From contig NZ_VSFA01000003.1 of the NCBI RefSeq assembly GCF_008119785.1, positions 1 to 64,000 of the forward strand: DNA of 64,000 nucleotides, read 5' to 3'. This stretch comes from Micromonospora sp. MP36. Lineage in GTDB: Bacteria > Actinomycetota > Actinomycetes > Mycobacteriales > Micromonosporaceae. The translations under genes were made by a program, and so were the position numbers. Under the pieces are notes generated by a model that saw only the letters and a list, made by a program, of their open reading frames with translations, searched no databases and had not been told where the DNA came from. Shown in pieces: positions 8,972 to 17,690 of this stretch (within the stretch, counting starts at the first letter, position 1; every line of letters starts with the position of its first letter).

Positions 8972-9865
8972 ATGACCAGCACGCTCCGCCTGGACGGTGT
9001 CGATCGCAGCTTCGGCGACCGCCAGGTGCTCAAGAACATCTCCTTCGAGGTGACGGCCGGGCGGATGACCGGCTTCGTCGGCGGTAACGGCGCCGGCAAG
9101 ACCACCACGATGCGGATCATTCTCGGCGTACTCGCTCCGGATGCCGGTCAGCTCCTCTGGCGGGGCTCCCGGCTGACCCGGCAGGACCGGCGACGGTTCG
9201 GTTACATGCCGGAGGAACGCGGCCTCTATCCGAAGATGACCGTCCGGGAGCAGGTCGTCCACCTGGGGCGGCTGCACGGGCTCGACCCCGCCGCGGCGCG
9301 GCGCAACACCGACGCGCTGCTGGAGCGGGTGGGGCTCGCCGAGCGCGGCGACGACCTGCTGGAGACGCTGTCGCTGGGCAACCAGCAGCGGGCTCAGATC
9401 GCCGCGGCGCTGGTGCACGACCCGGAGCTCCTCGTGCTGGACGAGCCGTTCTCCGGGCTCGACCCGATGGCGGTGGACACCGTGGTCTCGGTGCTTCGGG
9501 AACGGGCGCGCGCGGGCGTACCGGTGCTCTTCTCCAGTCACCAGCTCGACGTGGTGGAACGGCTCTGCGACGACCTGGTGATCATCGCGGACGGTGCGAT
9601 CCGCGCGGCCGGCGGCCGGGAGGAGCTGCGGGCGGAGTACACCCTGCCCCGGTTCGAGCTGGTCGTCGATGGCGACGCGGGCTGGCTGCGCGACCAGCCG
9701 GGGGTGACCCTGGTCGACCTCGACGGCACCCGCGCCGTCTTCGACTTGGCAGCGGGCTCCGACGACCAGCGGGTGTTGCGTGAGGCGCTCACGCGCGGCC
9801 CGGTCCGTGCCTTCCGGCCGGTCACCCCGTCCCTCGCCGAGATCTTCCGAGAGGTCAACCAGTGA
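8972..9865 (+). CDS. ABC transporter ATP-binding protein
   Basis: A 297-aa ATPase of the DrrA/NatA exporter type. Walker A is GGNGAGKTTT (about 38-47), the signature region is ETLSLGNQQRAQIAAAL (Q-loop region FGYMPEERGLYPKMTV), and Walker B is LLVLDEPFSGLDP, followed by the switch SSHQLD. The C-terminal about 80 residues form the extra domain seen in ABC-2 exporter ATPases. The ATG at 8972 is chosen because the 22 upstream codons do not resemble the family. Its stop overlaps the permease GTG (GTGA), so the two subunits are co-translated. It lies 82 bases after the response regulator. Confidence 0.95.
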   Translation: MTSTLRLDGVDRSFGDRQVLKNISFEVTAGRMTGFVGGNGAGKTTTMRIILGVLAPDAGQLLWRGSRLTRQDRRRFGYMPEERGLYPKMTVREQVVHLGRLHGLDPAAARRNTDALLERVGLAERGDDLLETLSLGNQQRAQIAAALVHDPELLVLDEPFSGLDPMAVDTVVSVLRERARAGVPVLFSSHQLDVVERLCDDLVIIADGAIRAAGGREELRAEYTLPRFELVVDGDAGWLRDQPGVTLVDLDGTRAVFDLAAGSDDQRVLREALTRGPVRAFRPVTPSLAEIFREVNQ

Positions 9866-10923
9866 ACGTGTACCAGGCCGTCCGGCTGATCGCCGGCCGC
9901 GAGATCCGGGTGAAGCTGCGGGACCGGACCTTCCTGTTCGGCACCCTGTTCTTCCTGCTCATCGCCGTCGGCGCGACGGTGCTGCCGGCGCTGCTGGCCG
10001 GCGGCCCTTCGGCGGTCGCGGCCACCGCGTCCGTCGCCGCCCCGTTGCGCCAGGCCGGCCTCGACGTCCGGCCGGTCGCCGACGACGCCGCCGCCGAGCG
10101 CGCGGTACGCGACGGTGAGGTGGACGCGGCGGTGGTCGCCGGGCCGACCGTGCTGGCCCTGGACGAGGCCCCGGACGACGTGGTGAAGGCGCTGAGCAGC
10201 GGCCCGGTGGTGCGGCTGCTGGATCCGGACGCGGTGGACCCGCTGGCCGCCTTCTTCGTGCCGTTCGCCTTCGCGTTCGTGTTCTTCACGACGTCGCAGA
10301 TGTTCGGCGTGCAGATCGCGCAGAGCGTGACCGAGGAGAAGCAGACCCGGATCGTGGAGATCCTGGTGGCCGCGGTGCCGGTACGGGCGCTGCTGGCCGG
10401 CAAGATCATGGCGGCGTGCGTGCTGGCGCTCGGGCAGATCGCTCTGATCGCCGTGGCCACGGTGGCGGGCATGCAGCTGGCCGACAACGGCGACCTGCTC
10501 GCGCTGATCGGGCCGGCGATCGGCTGGTTCGTGCCGTTCTTCCTGCTCGGCTTCCTGCTGCTGGCGGCGCTGTGGGCGGTGGCCGGGGCGCTGGTCACCC
10601 GTCAGGAGGACATCGGCGGTGTGTCGCTGCCGGTACAGCTCGCGGTCATGCTGCCGTTCTTCGCGGTGATCTTCCTGCACGACAATGCCACCGCCATGCG
10701 GATCCTGTCGTACCTGCCGTTCTCGGCGCCGACGGCGATGCCGCTGCGGATGTTCACCGGCGACGCGGCCGGCTGGGAGCCGCTGGTGTCGCTGGCCCTG
10801 CTGCTGGTGACCGCGCTCGCCTTCGTCGCCGCCGGCGCCCGGGTGTACGAGGGGTCGCTGCTGCGCACCAACGGGCGGACGTCGGTGCGGGCGGCGTGGC
10901 GCGGGCGCGAGGCCCTCGGCTGA
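9862..10923 (+). CDS. ABC-2 type transporter permease (NatB-like)
   Basis: A 353-aa permease. It has an N-terminal membrane segment (FLFGTLFFLLIAVGATVLPALL), then an external domain of about 100 residues, then five or six membrane helices starting at PLAAFFVPFAFAFVFFTTSQMFG. The sequence EEKQTRIVEILVAAVPVRALLAGKIMAA is the conserved cytoplasmic loop of NatB/YhaP-type sodium or drug exporters. It is translationally coupled to the ATPase. Together with the two-component system upstream, this forms a self-contained sensing-and-export module. The substrate is unknown. Confidence 0.92.
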   Translation: MNVYQAVRLIAGREIRVKLRDRTFLFGTLFFLLIAVGATVLPALLAGGPSAVAATASVAAPLRQAGLDVRPVADDAAAERAVRDGEVDAAVVAGPTVLALDEAPDDVVKALSSGPVVRLLDPDAVDPLAAFFVPFAFAFVFFTTSQMFGVQIAQSVTEEKQTRIVEILVAAVPVRALLAGKIMAACVLALGQIALIAVATVAGMQLADNGDLLALIGPAIGWFVPFFLLGFLLLAALWAVAGALVTRQEDIGGVSLPVQLAVMLPFFAVIFLHDNATAMRILSYLPFSAPTAMPLRMFTGDAAGWEPLVSLALLLVTALAFVAAGARVYEGSLLRTNGRTSVRAAWRGREALG

Positions 10924-10938
10924 ACCGCACGGGTAGGG

Positions 10939-11335
10939 TCAGCTGATCCGCTCCTGGCTCAGTTGCGGCACGAGCCTGGCCGCGGTCTCGAAGCCGGCGT
11001 CCTGATGAAGTACGACCAGCTTCAGGCGGATGGCGGTGGCGATCACCAGGTGATCCGCGACGGACAGGCCCTGGTGTGCGCTCTGGCTGGCCAGTTCCTG
11101 CCGCACCGCCCCGCACCACCTGCCAGGCGTCGTCGGGAACCGGAACCCATGGGTAGAGGTCGCGCAGCCCCCGCTCGACCCGGTCGCAAGCCTTGGCGTC
11201 GGCGATGGTCAGGGTTTCCACGAGCACCGGGTCACAGATGGCGATCAGGCCGCGGGCGGCGAGGTCGGACCAGCTCGAATCGACCTGACGACGGACCATG
11301 CGGACCAGGGCGCTCGTGTCGACCAGATACTTCAC
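10939..11335 (-). pseudogene. vapC: PIN-domain toxin VapC, interrupted by a one-base frameshift
   Basis: This reads as a VapC-type PIN ribonuclease of about 131 aa only if one base is removed. The first part, MKYLVDTSALVRMV to DDAWQVVR, carries the first acidic residues (Asp6, and Glu in VLVETL). After a run of four C on the plus strand (11109-11112) the frame shifts. The other frame continues with VRQELASQSAHQGLSVADHLVIATAIRLKL...HQDAGFETAARL, which contains the remaining catalytic aspartates, and stops at 10939-10941. The uncorrected frame runs as nonsense into the next gene's antisense strand. This is either a real inactivating mutation or a homopolymer sequencing error. The gene overlaps vapB by four bases. 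Confidence 0.85.
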
Positions 11336-11544
11336 CGGTCGAGCTCGTTGAGCCGCTCGAAGTGGAAGCCCCCCTCGTCGGCGACCTCCTGAAGATCGGC
11401 CAAGGCCCGCTGCCGGCGCTCGCGGCTGGACTCCACGGCCTGCCGGAGGGCCTCCGTCACCGTCTCCTTCTTGGTAGTGGTGCCGAGAGCCGCGGTCGCT
11501 TCCGCCAGAAGGTCCTCATCGAGGTCCAGCAGGGTCTTGGCCAT
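11332..11544 (-). CDS. vapB: VapB-type antitoxin
   Basis: A 70-aa antitoxin. The N-terminal ribbon-helix-helix reads MAKTLLDLDEDLLAEATAALGTTTKKETVTEALRQAVES, and the acidic, aromatic C-terminal tail (ADEGGFHFERLNELDR) would wrap the toxin. This is the VapB/DUF2191 pattern. The ATG at 11544 is chosen because GGGAGG lies eight bases upstream. A GTG three codons earlier lies inside the operator palindrome. It overlaps vapC by four bases (ATGA), and the pair is probably autoregulated through the perfect inverted repeat just upstream. Confidence 0.87.
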   Translation of the reverse strand: MAKTLLDLDEDLLAEATAALGTTTKKETVTEALRQAVESSRERRQRALADLQEVADEGGFHFERLNELDR

Positions 11545-11547
11545 GAA

Positions 11548-11585
11548 ATACACCTCCCGGATAAAGATGTACCCGGGAGGTGTAT
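11548..11585 (-). promoter_or_regulatory. Perfect inverted repeat operator of vapBC, overlapping the vapB ribosome binding site
   Basis: Two 13-base arms (ATACACCTCCCGG at 11548-11560 and its exact complement at 11573-11585) flank a 12-base spacer. The arm nearest vapB contains the GGGAGG ribosome binding site. The repeat can therefore act as a DNA operator for the VapB ribbon-helix-helix and, if transcribed, as a hairpin hiding the ribosome binding site. Confidence 0.75.
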
Positions 11586-11601
11586 CTATCCAGCGCCTGG
11601 G

Positions 11602-12351
11602 TCAGCCGACCGCGGCCATGACCTCGTCGGAGACGTCGAAGTTCGCGTAGACGTTCTGCACGTCGTCGCAGTCCTCGAGGACGTCGATCAGCTTGAAGAT
11701 CTTGCGCGCGCCCTCCTCGTCCAGCGGCACGTTGACGCTGGGCACGAGGGAGGACTCGGCCGACTCGTACTCGATGCCGGCGTCCTGCAGGGCGGTGCGC
11801 ACCGCGATCAGGTCACCCGGCTCGGAGACCACCTCGTACGCCTCACCGAGGTCGTTGACCTCCTCGGCGCCGGCGTCGAGGACCGCCATCATCACGTCGT
11901 CCTCGGTGGTGCCCGCCTTGGGGACGATCACCACGCCTTTGCGGGAGAACAGGTACGACACCGAGCCGGCGTCAGCGAACGATCCGCCGTTGCGCGTCAG
12001 CGCGGTGCGTACCTCGGTGGCGGCGCGGTTGCGGTTGTCGGTGAGGCACTCGATGAGCAGCGCGACGCCGTTCGGGCCGTAGCCCTCATACATGATCGTC
12101 TGGTAGTCGGCCCCGCCGGCCTCCAGGCCGGAGCCGCGCTTGACCGCGCGGTCGATGTTGTCGTTCGGGACGGAGTTCTTCTTCGCCTTCTGGATCGCGT
12201 CGTAGAGGGTCGGGTTGCCGGCCGGGTCGCCGCCGCCGGTCCGGGCCGCCACCTCGACGTTCTTGATCAGCTTGGCGAACATCTTGCCGCGCTTGGCGTC
12301 GATGACGGCCTTCTTGTGCTTGGTGGTCGCCCACTTTGAGTGGCCAGACAT
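11602..12351 (-). CDS. yebC: YebC/PmpR family regulator / translation factor
   Basis: A 249-aa protein of the TACO1/YebC family. It starts [43 protein letters not shown], the hallmark N-terminus, and contains [30 protein letters not shown] and the characteristic FSRKGVV. Members bind DNA or help ribosomes through proline stretches. The exact role here is not deducible. ATG follows GGAGG. In many actinobacteria yebC lies between pdxT and ruvC; here no ruvCAB genes follow within the window. It lies 286 bases downstream of pdxT on the same strand. Confidence 0.96.
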   Translation of the reverse strand: MSGHSKWATTKHKKAVIDAKRGKMFAKLIKNVEVAARTGGGDPAGNPTLYDAIQKAKKNSVPNDNIDRAVKRGSGLEAGGADYQTIMYEGYGPNGVALLIECLTDNRNRAATEVRTALTRNGGSFADAGSVSYLFSRKGVVIVPKAGTTEDDVMMAVLDAGAEEVNDLGEAYEVVSEPGDLIAVRTALQDAGIEYESAESSLVPSVNVPLDEEGARKIFKLIDVLEDCDDVQNVYANFDVSDEVMAAVG

Positions 12352-12637
12352 CTCATACCTCCGTTTGATGATCCACGCCTGCGTCGACTGCCCGCGCCGA
12401 ATCCACGGTCAACCGGTACGGATGGAGCTGGCCGGTCGGCTCCGCGTGGACGGCTGCGGCGAGCGATGGCCCTGCCGAACCGCGGCAATCCTACCGAGAG
12501 GGCGTCCCCGCATGTCACACCCGGCACCCGTGCCGGGACGCCGGGACGGGCCCGCGGGTGGCCCGGCCGCCGCCGGGAGACAACAACCGCCGGCCCGAAA
12601 ACATGCCCGCGAGGGTACGGAAGGACTGCTCCCGGCC
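12352..12637. other. Intergenic gap between pdxT and yebC
   Basis: 286 bases containing the yebC ribosome binding site and several GC-rich inverted segments, for example around 12535-12570. I see no convincing promoter, RNA element or small gene. It may hold the yebC promoter and the end of the pdxT transcript. Confidence 0.35.
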
Positions 12638-13243
12638 TCAGGCCGCGGACCGGACCAGGTCCACGAAGTAGCGGTGCACCCGCAGGTCGCCGGTGAGTTC
12701 CGGGTGGAACGAGGTGGCCAGCAGGTTGCCCTGCCGGACCGCGACGATCCGGTCGGCGGCCGGCCCCTCGGTGACCCGGCCGAGCACCTCGACGCCCGCG
12801 CCGACCCGCTCGACCCAGGGGGCCCGGATGAAGACGGCGTGGAACGGCTCGCCCTCGACCCCGTCGATCTCCACCGGCGCCTCGAACGAGTCGACCTGAC
12901 GGCCGAAGGCGTTGCGCCGGACGGTCATCTCGATGCCCTGGAAGCCCCGCTGGTCGGGGCGGCCGTCGAGCACCTCGGCGGCCAGCATGATCATGCCGGC
13001 GCAGGATCCGTACACCGGCATGCCGGCGGCGATCCGCTTGTCGATCGGCTCGCGCAGCTCGAAGATGTCGGCCAGCTTGCTGATGGTGGTGGACTCGCCG
13101 CCGGGGATGACCAGCCCGTCGACCGCGTCCAGCTCGGCCGGACGGCGTACCGGGCGGGCGTCCGCGCCGGCCCCGGCCAGGGCGGCGACGTGCTCCCGCA
13201 CGTCGCCCTGCAGGGCGAGCACCCCGATGACGGGTGTGGTCAC
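12638..13243 (-). CDS. pdxT: Pyridoxal 5'-phosphate synthase glutaminase subunit PdxT
   Basis: A 201-aa class I glutaminase that feeds ammonia to PdxS for pyridoxal phosphate synthesis. It has [11 protein letters not shown] at the N-terminus, [12 protein letters not shown] for the oxyanion region, the nucleophile Cys in [10 protein letters not shown], and the His/Glu of the triad in TSFHPEL. The GTG at 13243 is preceded by GAGGAG. The frame could extend seven codons more, but without a better ribosome site. It lies downstream of pdxS, separated by a strong hairpin, so expression may be partly uncoupled from pdxS. Confidence 0.96.
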   Translation of the reverse strand: MTTPVIGVLALQGDVREHVAALAGAGADARPVRRPAELDAVDGLVIPGGESTTISKLADIFELREPIDKRIAAGMPVYGSCAGMIMLAAEVLDGRPDQRGFQGIEMTVRRNAFGRQVDSFEAPVEIDGVEGEPFHAVFIRAPWVERVGAGVEVLGRVTEGPAADRIVAVRQGNLLATSFHPELTGDLRVHRYFVDLVRSAA

Positions 13244-13266
13244 CTTCGCTCCTCTCGCTGCCAAGA

Positions 13267-13305
13267 GGGGCCCCTGCTATGCCTCAGGCGCTAAGCAGGG
13301 GCCCC
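13267..13305 (-). terminator. Hairpin between pdxS and pdxT
   Basis: A perfect 12-bp stem (GGGGCCCCTGCT paired with its complement) encloses a 15-base loop, in the 72-base gap after pdxS. There is no long T-run. It could attenuate read-through from pdxS into pdxT, stabilise the pdxS transcript, or be a dispersed palindromic repeat. Confidence 0.6.
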
Positions 13306-13315
13306 GCCTTGCGTG

Positions 13316-14233
13316 TCACCAGCCGCGCTCGGCCAGCCGGTGCGGCTGCGGGATCTCGTCGACGTTGATGCCGACCATCGCCTCGCCGAGGCCGCGGGAG
13401 ACCTTGGCCAGCACGTCCGGGTCGTCGTGGAAGGTGGTGGCCTTCACGATCGCGGCGGCGCGCTGGGCCGGGTTGCCCGACTTGAAGATGCCCGAGCCGA
13501 CGAAGACGCCCTCGGCGCCGAGCTGCATCATCATGGCCGCGTCGGCCGGGGTGGCGATGCCGCCGGCGGTGAACAGCACCACCGGCAGCTTGCCGGTCTC
13601 GGCGATCTCCTTGACCAGCTCGTACGGCGCCTGGAGCTCCTTGGCGGCGACGAACAGTTCGTCGGCCGGCAGCGACTGGAGCCGGCGGATCTCCTTGCGG
13701 ATCTTGCGCATGTGGGTGGTGGCGTTGGAGACGTCACCGGTGCCGGCCTCGCCCTTGGAGCGGATCATGGCCGCGCCCTCGGTGATCCGACGCAGCGCCT
13801 CGCCCAGGTTGGTCGCGCCGCAGACGAAGGGGACGGTGAACGCCCACTTGTCGATGTGGTTCTCGTAGTCCGCCGGGGTCAGCACCTCGGACTCGTCGAT
13901 GTAGTCCACGCCGAGGGACTGCAGGATCTGCGCCTCGACGAAGTGGCCGATCCGGGCCTTGGCCATGACCGGGATCGAGACGGCGTTGATGATGCCGTCG
14001 ATCATGTCCGGGTCGCTCATCCGGGACACGCCGCCCTGCGCGCGGATGTCGGCGGGCACCCGCTCCAGTGCCATGACGGCGACCGCTCCGGCGTCCTCGG
14101 CGATCTTGGCCTGCTCGGGGGTGACCACGTCCATGATCACGCCGCCCTTGAGCATCTCGGCCATGCCCCGCTTGACGCGGGCGGTGCCGACGACGGAGGT
14201 GGCGTTGGTGTTCGGGGAGGTGGATTCGGGCAC
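13316..14233 (-). CDS. pdxS: Pyridoxal 5'-phosphate synthase synthase subunit PdxS
   Basis: A 305-aa (beta/alpha)8 synthase that builds pyridoxal phosphate from ribose 5-phosphate, glyceraldehyde 3-phosphate and ammonia supplied by PdxT. It has [27 protein letters not shown], the catalytic lysine region [47 protein letters not shown], and the C-terminal phosphate site. Length and motifs are typical. With pdxT it makes the complete DXP-independent B6 pathway. It sits where mycobacteria also place it, near the PIM locus. Confidence 0.98.
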   Translation of the reverse strand: MPESTSPNTNATSVVGTARVKRGMAEMLKGGVIMDVVTPEQAKIAEDAGAVAVMALERVPADIRAQGGVSRMSDPDMIDGIINAVSIPVMAKARIGHFVEAQILQSLGVDYIDESEVLTPADYENHIDKWAFTVPFVCGATNLGEALRRITEGAAMIRSKGEAGTGDVSNATTHMRKIRKEIRRLQSLPADELFVAAKELQAPYELVKEIAETGKLPVVLFTAGGIATPADAAMMMQLGAEGVFVGSGIFKSGNPAQRAAAIVKATTFHDDPDVLAKVSRGLGEAMVGINVDEIPQPHRLAERGW

Positions 14234-14376
14234 GGGTCATCGCTCCTTGACCTGCTCGGGGGTGGCTGCGAAAAGGCTACGACGGGGTCAACGAGGATCC
14301 GACAGCCAATCAGACCCCGGGTGGCCTGCTCTGTGGTCGGTGTCACGCCCGGGGAGCGCCGGGGCCGGGACGGTCG

Positions 14377-14880
14377 TCAGGCGGTGGTGACGTCGGCCCG
14401 GGTGGTGAGGGTGGGGTCGTCGATGTCGAAGTACTGCGGCCACTCGTGCCGGCGCCCCATCCGGAACAGGCGTACCAACGGGCGGCCGCGGGCCGTCCGG
14501 GCGTCCCGGACCAGGTCGGTGTGCACCTGCCGGGCCAGCGCCAGCCGCCGGCTGGCGGCGATCACCGCCTCGCAGGCCGGTTCGTCCGGGTCCAGCTCGA
14601 CCGCGCGCAGCTGGCGGGTGAGGTCGTTCTCGGCGGCCTCCCGCTCCTCCGGCACGGCGTCCAGGGCGATCCGGGCCGCCGCGTACAGCTCCACGCCGTA
14701 GCGCCGCTCGGCCAGCACCGCGGCGGCGGCCGCGCGGCGCAGCAGGTGGGCGTCGAGCGCCCGGGCCGCGGACTCCGCGCGGGCCTGCAGCCGCTCGACC
14801 CGGCCGGCCGTCCAGATCAGGTACGCCGCGACGAGCCCGACGGCCAGGACCGTGCCCACCACCCACCACATGCCCGGCAT
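14377..14880 (-). CDS. Hypothetical membrane-anchored protein
   Basis: A 167-aa protein with one N-terminal membrane helix (MWWVVGTVLAVGLVAAYLIW) followed by an alanine/arginine-rich, probably coiled-coil region of about 110 residues (RVERLQARAESAARALDAHLLRRAAAAAVLAERR...). A polar tail ends ...EWPQYFDIDDPTLTTRADVTTA. No enzyme motif is visible. It lies between pdxS and pimA. The mycobacterial locus has other genes at this point, so it may be lineage-specific. A cytoplasmic, membrane-tethered scaffold is possible but unproven. Confidence 0.75.
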   Translation of the reverse strand: MPGMWWVVGTVLAVGLVAAYLIWTAGRVERLQARAESAARALDAHLLRRAAAAAVLAERRYGVELYAAARIALDAVPEEREAAENDLTRQLRAVELDPDEPACEAVIAASRRLALARQVHTDLVRDARTARGRPLVRLFRMGRRHEWPQYFDIDDPTLTTRADVTTA

Positions 14881-14962
14881 CGTAGTGCTGCTCCGTTCCC
14901 GTCCGGTCCGGCGCGGCCTCCGGCCGGCGCGCCCGTCACATCGGCCCCACCGGCCACGCGGC

Positions 14963-16123
14963 TCAGCCCAGCCCCGCCCACTCCTGGTCCATCACCCGGC
15001 CGTCGGTGGCCTCGATCGCGGCCGCGTACACCTCCACCACCCGGCGGGCGACCACAGGCCAGTCGAAATTCGCCACGACCTGGTCGCCGCAGGCGGTCAG
15101 CGCCGCCCGCCGGTCCGCGTCGTCGAGCAGCTCGGCCAGGGCGGTGCGCAGCGCCGCCGCGTCGCCGGTCGGGAACAGCTGCCCGGCCCGCCCGCCGTCC
15201 AGCACCCGGCGGAAGGCGTCGAGGTCGCTGGCCACCACGGTGGTCCCGGCGGCGAGCGCCTCGGTGAGGATCATCCCGAAGGACTCCCCGCCGGTGTTCG
15301 GCGCCACGTACAGGTGCAGGCTGCGCAGCATGCGAGGTTTGTCCGCCTCGGAGACCTGGCCGAGGAAGCTGACCCGGTCCCGCACCTCGGCCGGGAACTG
15401 CCCGTACAGGTCGTCCGGGTCGCCCGGCCCGGCCACCAGCAGCCGCAGCCCGGGCCGGTGCGGGGCGAGCGCGACGAAGGCGTCCCGCAGGATCGGGAAG
15501 CCCTTGCGGGGCTCGGTGAACCGGCCCAGGAACCCGACCGTCCCCCCGGTGCCCGGCCCGCACTCCCCCGGCCAGCCGGGCAACGGCTCGACGCCGGCGA
15601 ACTTCGCCACCGCCACCCCGTTGGGGATCTCCACCGCCCCGCCGTCCATGTGCTCGACCTGCACCTTGCGCGCCAGGGCGCTGACCGCGATCCGGGCGGT
15701 GATCCGCTCCAGCAGGATCTGCAGCACCCCCTGCGCCGCCGAGAGCACCCGGGACCGGGTCATCGCGGTATGGAAGGTGGCCACCACCGGCCCGCGCGCG
15801 CAGAGCACGGCCAGCATCGACAGGCTGGGCGTGAGCGGCTCGTGCACGTGCAGCACGTCGAAGTCGCCCCGGGTGATCCAGCGCCGCACCCGGGCGGTGG
15901 AGACCGGGCCGAACGCGATCCGGGCCACCGAGCCGTTGTACGGCAGTGGCACCGCCCGCCCGGCCGGCACCACGTACGCGGGCAGCGGCGCGTCCTCGTC
16001 GGCCGGGGCCAGGACGCTCACCTCGTGCCCCAGCCCGATCAGCGCCTCGGCCAGGTCCATGACGTGGTTCTGCACCCCGCCCGGGACGTCGAAGGAGTAC
16101 GGGCACACGATGCCGATCCGCAT
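14963..16123 (-). CDS. pimA: Phosphatidylinositol alpha-mannosyltransferase (PimA-like GT4)
   Basis: A 386-aa GT4 glycosyltransferase. It starts MRIGIVCPYSFDVPGGVQNHVMDLAEAL, the PimA signature with the GGVQNHV acceptor loop, then DVLHVHEPLTPSLSML. The C-terminal half has GFLGRFTEPRKGFPIL and the nucleotide-sugar EX7E region in GGESFGMILTEALAAGTTVV. It would transfer the first mannose from GDP-mannose to phosphatidylinositol on the inner membrane face. The ATG at 16123 is the family start, though the frame stays open upstream. It is directly followed by the acyltransferase and pgsA, in the same order as in mycobacteria. Confidence 0.93.
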   Translation of the reverse strand: MRIGIVCPYSFDVPGGVQNHVMDLAEALIGLGHEVSVLAPADEDAPLPAYVVPAGRAVPLPYNGSVARIAFGPVSTARVRRWITRGDFDVLHVHEPLTPSLSMLAVLCARGPVVATFHTAMTRSRVLSAAQGVLQILLERITARIAVSALARKVQVEHMDGGAVEIPNGVAVAKFAGVEPLPGWPGECGPGTGGTVGFLGRFTEPRKGFPILRDAFVALAPHRPGLRLLVAGPGDPDDLYGQFPAEVRDRVSFLGQVSEADKPRMLRSLHLYVAPNTGGESFGMILTEALAAGTTVVASDLDAFRRVLDGGRAGQLFPTGDAAALRTALAELLDDADRRAALTACGDQVVANFDWPVVARRVVEVYAAAIEATDGRVMDQEWAGLG

Positions 16124-16137
16124 TTGCGCCCGCTTCC

Positions 16138-17079
16138 TCAGATGGTCCCGGGGCTGGCCGGCGGCTGCGCCGGGGCGCCCGTGCCGCCGTCGGTCGTCGC
16201 GCGCTGGTCCAGCCACATCCGCTGCAACATGTGCCAGTCTTCCGGATGCCGCGCGATGCCCGCCGCCAGACCGTCGGCAATGCGCTGGGTGAGCGCGCGG
16301 ACCCGCTCGTCCAGCGGGCCGCTCGCCGGGTCGGGCAGCTCCACCTGGGTCAGGGCGCCGCGGGCGATGTCCGGCTCGTACCACATCGACGTGACGTAGA
16401 GCGGCGCGCCGGTCCGGATCGCCAGCAGGGCCGGGCCGGCCGGCATCCGGGTCCGGGCGCCGAAGAAGTCGACCTCCACCCCGCGGGCGGAGAGGTCCCG
16501 GTCGGCCAGCAGCGGCACCACCGCGCCCGCCCGGATTCGGTCCAGCAGCACGTCGAACGCCGGCCGGTCGCCGCCGTGGGTGGGCAGGATCTCCATGCCG
16601 AGGCCCTGCCGGAAGGCGAGGAAACGCTCGTAGACAGCCTCCGGCTTGAGCCGTTCGGCGACGGTGGTGATCGGCCATCCGGTGGCGGCCACCCAGGCGC
16701 CCGCGGCGTCCCAGTTGCCGGCGTGCGGCAGCGCGATCACCGCGCCCCGGCCGGCCGCCACGTCGGCGCCGAGCAGGTCCGCGCCGTCCAGGTGGAACCC
16801 GGCGAGGATCTGCTGACGGCTCAGGGCGGGCAGCCGGAACGCCTCCATCCAGTACCGGGCGTATGACCGCAGGCCGGCCCGGACCAGCTCGTCCAGCTCC
16901 GCCTCGCTCACCTGCGGGCCGACCACCCGGCGGAGGTTGGCGCGGAGTCGGGCCGTAGCCCCGCCGCCCTTGCGGTGGGCGCGGTCGGCGCCCGCCCGGA
17001 AGGCGGCGGCGACAACCGGCCGGGGCAGCGCCCGGGCCACCCGCCAGCCGGCGACCAGGCCCAACTCGGTGAGGTTCAC
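16138..17079 (-). CDS. Phosphatidylinositol mannoside acyltransferase
   Basis: A 313-aa LpxL/HtrB-like lipid acyltransferase, the counterpart of mycobacterial PatA, which acylates the mannose of PIM1/PIM2. It contains the catalytic H-x4-D-type motif in ALPHAGNWDAAGAWV, GLGMEILPTHGGDRPAF, VPLLADRDLSARGVEVDFFG and HPEDWHMLQRMWL. The GTG start overlaps the pgsA stop (GTGA), so the two are translationally coupled. It carries a proline-rich C-terminal tail. It probably acts at the cytoplasmic membrane between PgsA and PimA products. Confidence 0.92.
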   Translation of the reverse strand: MNLTELGLVAGWRVARALPRPVVAAAFRAGADRAHRKGGGATARLRANLRRVVGPQVSEAELDELVRAGLRSYARYWMEAFRLPALSRQQILAGFHLDGADLLGADVAAGRGAVIALPHAGNWDAAGAWVAATGWPITTVAERLKPEAVYERFLAFRQGLGMEILPTHGGDRPAFDVLLDRIRAGAVVPLLADRDLSARGVEVDFFGARTRMPAGPALLAIRTGAPLYVTSMWYEPDIARGALTQVELPDPASGPLDERVRALTQRIADGLAAGIARHPEDWHMLQRMWLDQRATTDGGTGAPAQPPASPGTI

Positions 17080-17690
17080 TCCGGGCTGACCGCCTGCCGG
17101 TACACGTGGACCATGCGCTGCCCGACCGTGAAGATCGAGACCGCGGCGAGCAGCCAGAGCGCGATCGGCAGCGCCGGGCCGAGGCCGAGGCCGGTGAGCA
17201 GGCCGCCCACCCCGACGATCAGCAGCCGCTCGGTGCGCTCGGCGACGCCCACGTTCGCGGTCATGCCCAGGCCCTCGGCGCGGGCCTTGACGTACGACAC
17301 CAGCCCGCCGGCGGCCAGGCAGAGCAGCGCCGCCGCCACCCCCGAGTAGTGGTGCTCGGTGGCCAGCCAGTATGCGACCGCGCCGAAGACGGCGCTGTCG
17401 GCGATCCGGTCCATGCTCGAGTCGAGGAAGGCCCCGAACCGGGTGGAGCCGCCGCTCATCCGGGCCATCGTGCCGTCGAGCAGGTCGGTGAGCGCGAAGA
17501 CCGTGACGATCAGCGCGCCGGCGACCAGGTGGCCGCGCGCGCCGAAGCCGAGCGCGCCGACGAGCACGCCGAGGGTGCCGGTCACGGTGACCGCGTTGGG
17601 GGACACGCCCGCGCGGAGCAGCCCGCGCGCGATCGGCTCCACGACGCGGGTCATGCCCGCCCGGGCCGTCACTTGGAAGATCTTCGCCAT
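17076..17690 (-). CDS. pgsA: Phosphatidylinositol phosphate synthase (CDP-alcohol phosphatidyltransferase)
   Basis: A 204-aa integral membrane enzyme that joins CDP-diacylglycerol and inositol phosphate, the first committed step to PIMs. The complete CDP-alcohol phosphotransferase motif is present: D-L-L-D-G-T-M-A-R followed by eight residues, then GAFLDSSMDR, with all catalytic aspartates. About five or six hydrophobic helices are predicted. In this neighbourhood (acyltransferase and PimA downstream) it is PgsA1/PIP synthase rather than phosphatidylglycerol phosphate synthase. Confidence 0.94.
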   Translation of the reverse strand: MAKIFQVTARAGMTRVVEPIARGLLRAGVSPNAVTVTGTLGVLVGALGFGARGHLVAGALIVTVFALTDLLDGTMARMSGGSTRFGAFLDSSMDRIADSAVFGAVAYWLATEHHYSGVAAALLCLAAGGLVSYVKARAEGLGMTANVGVAERTERLLIVGVGGLLTGLGLGPALPIALWLLAAVSIFTVGQRMVHVYRQAVSPE

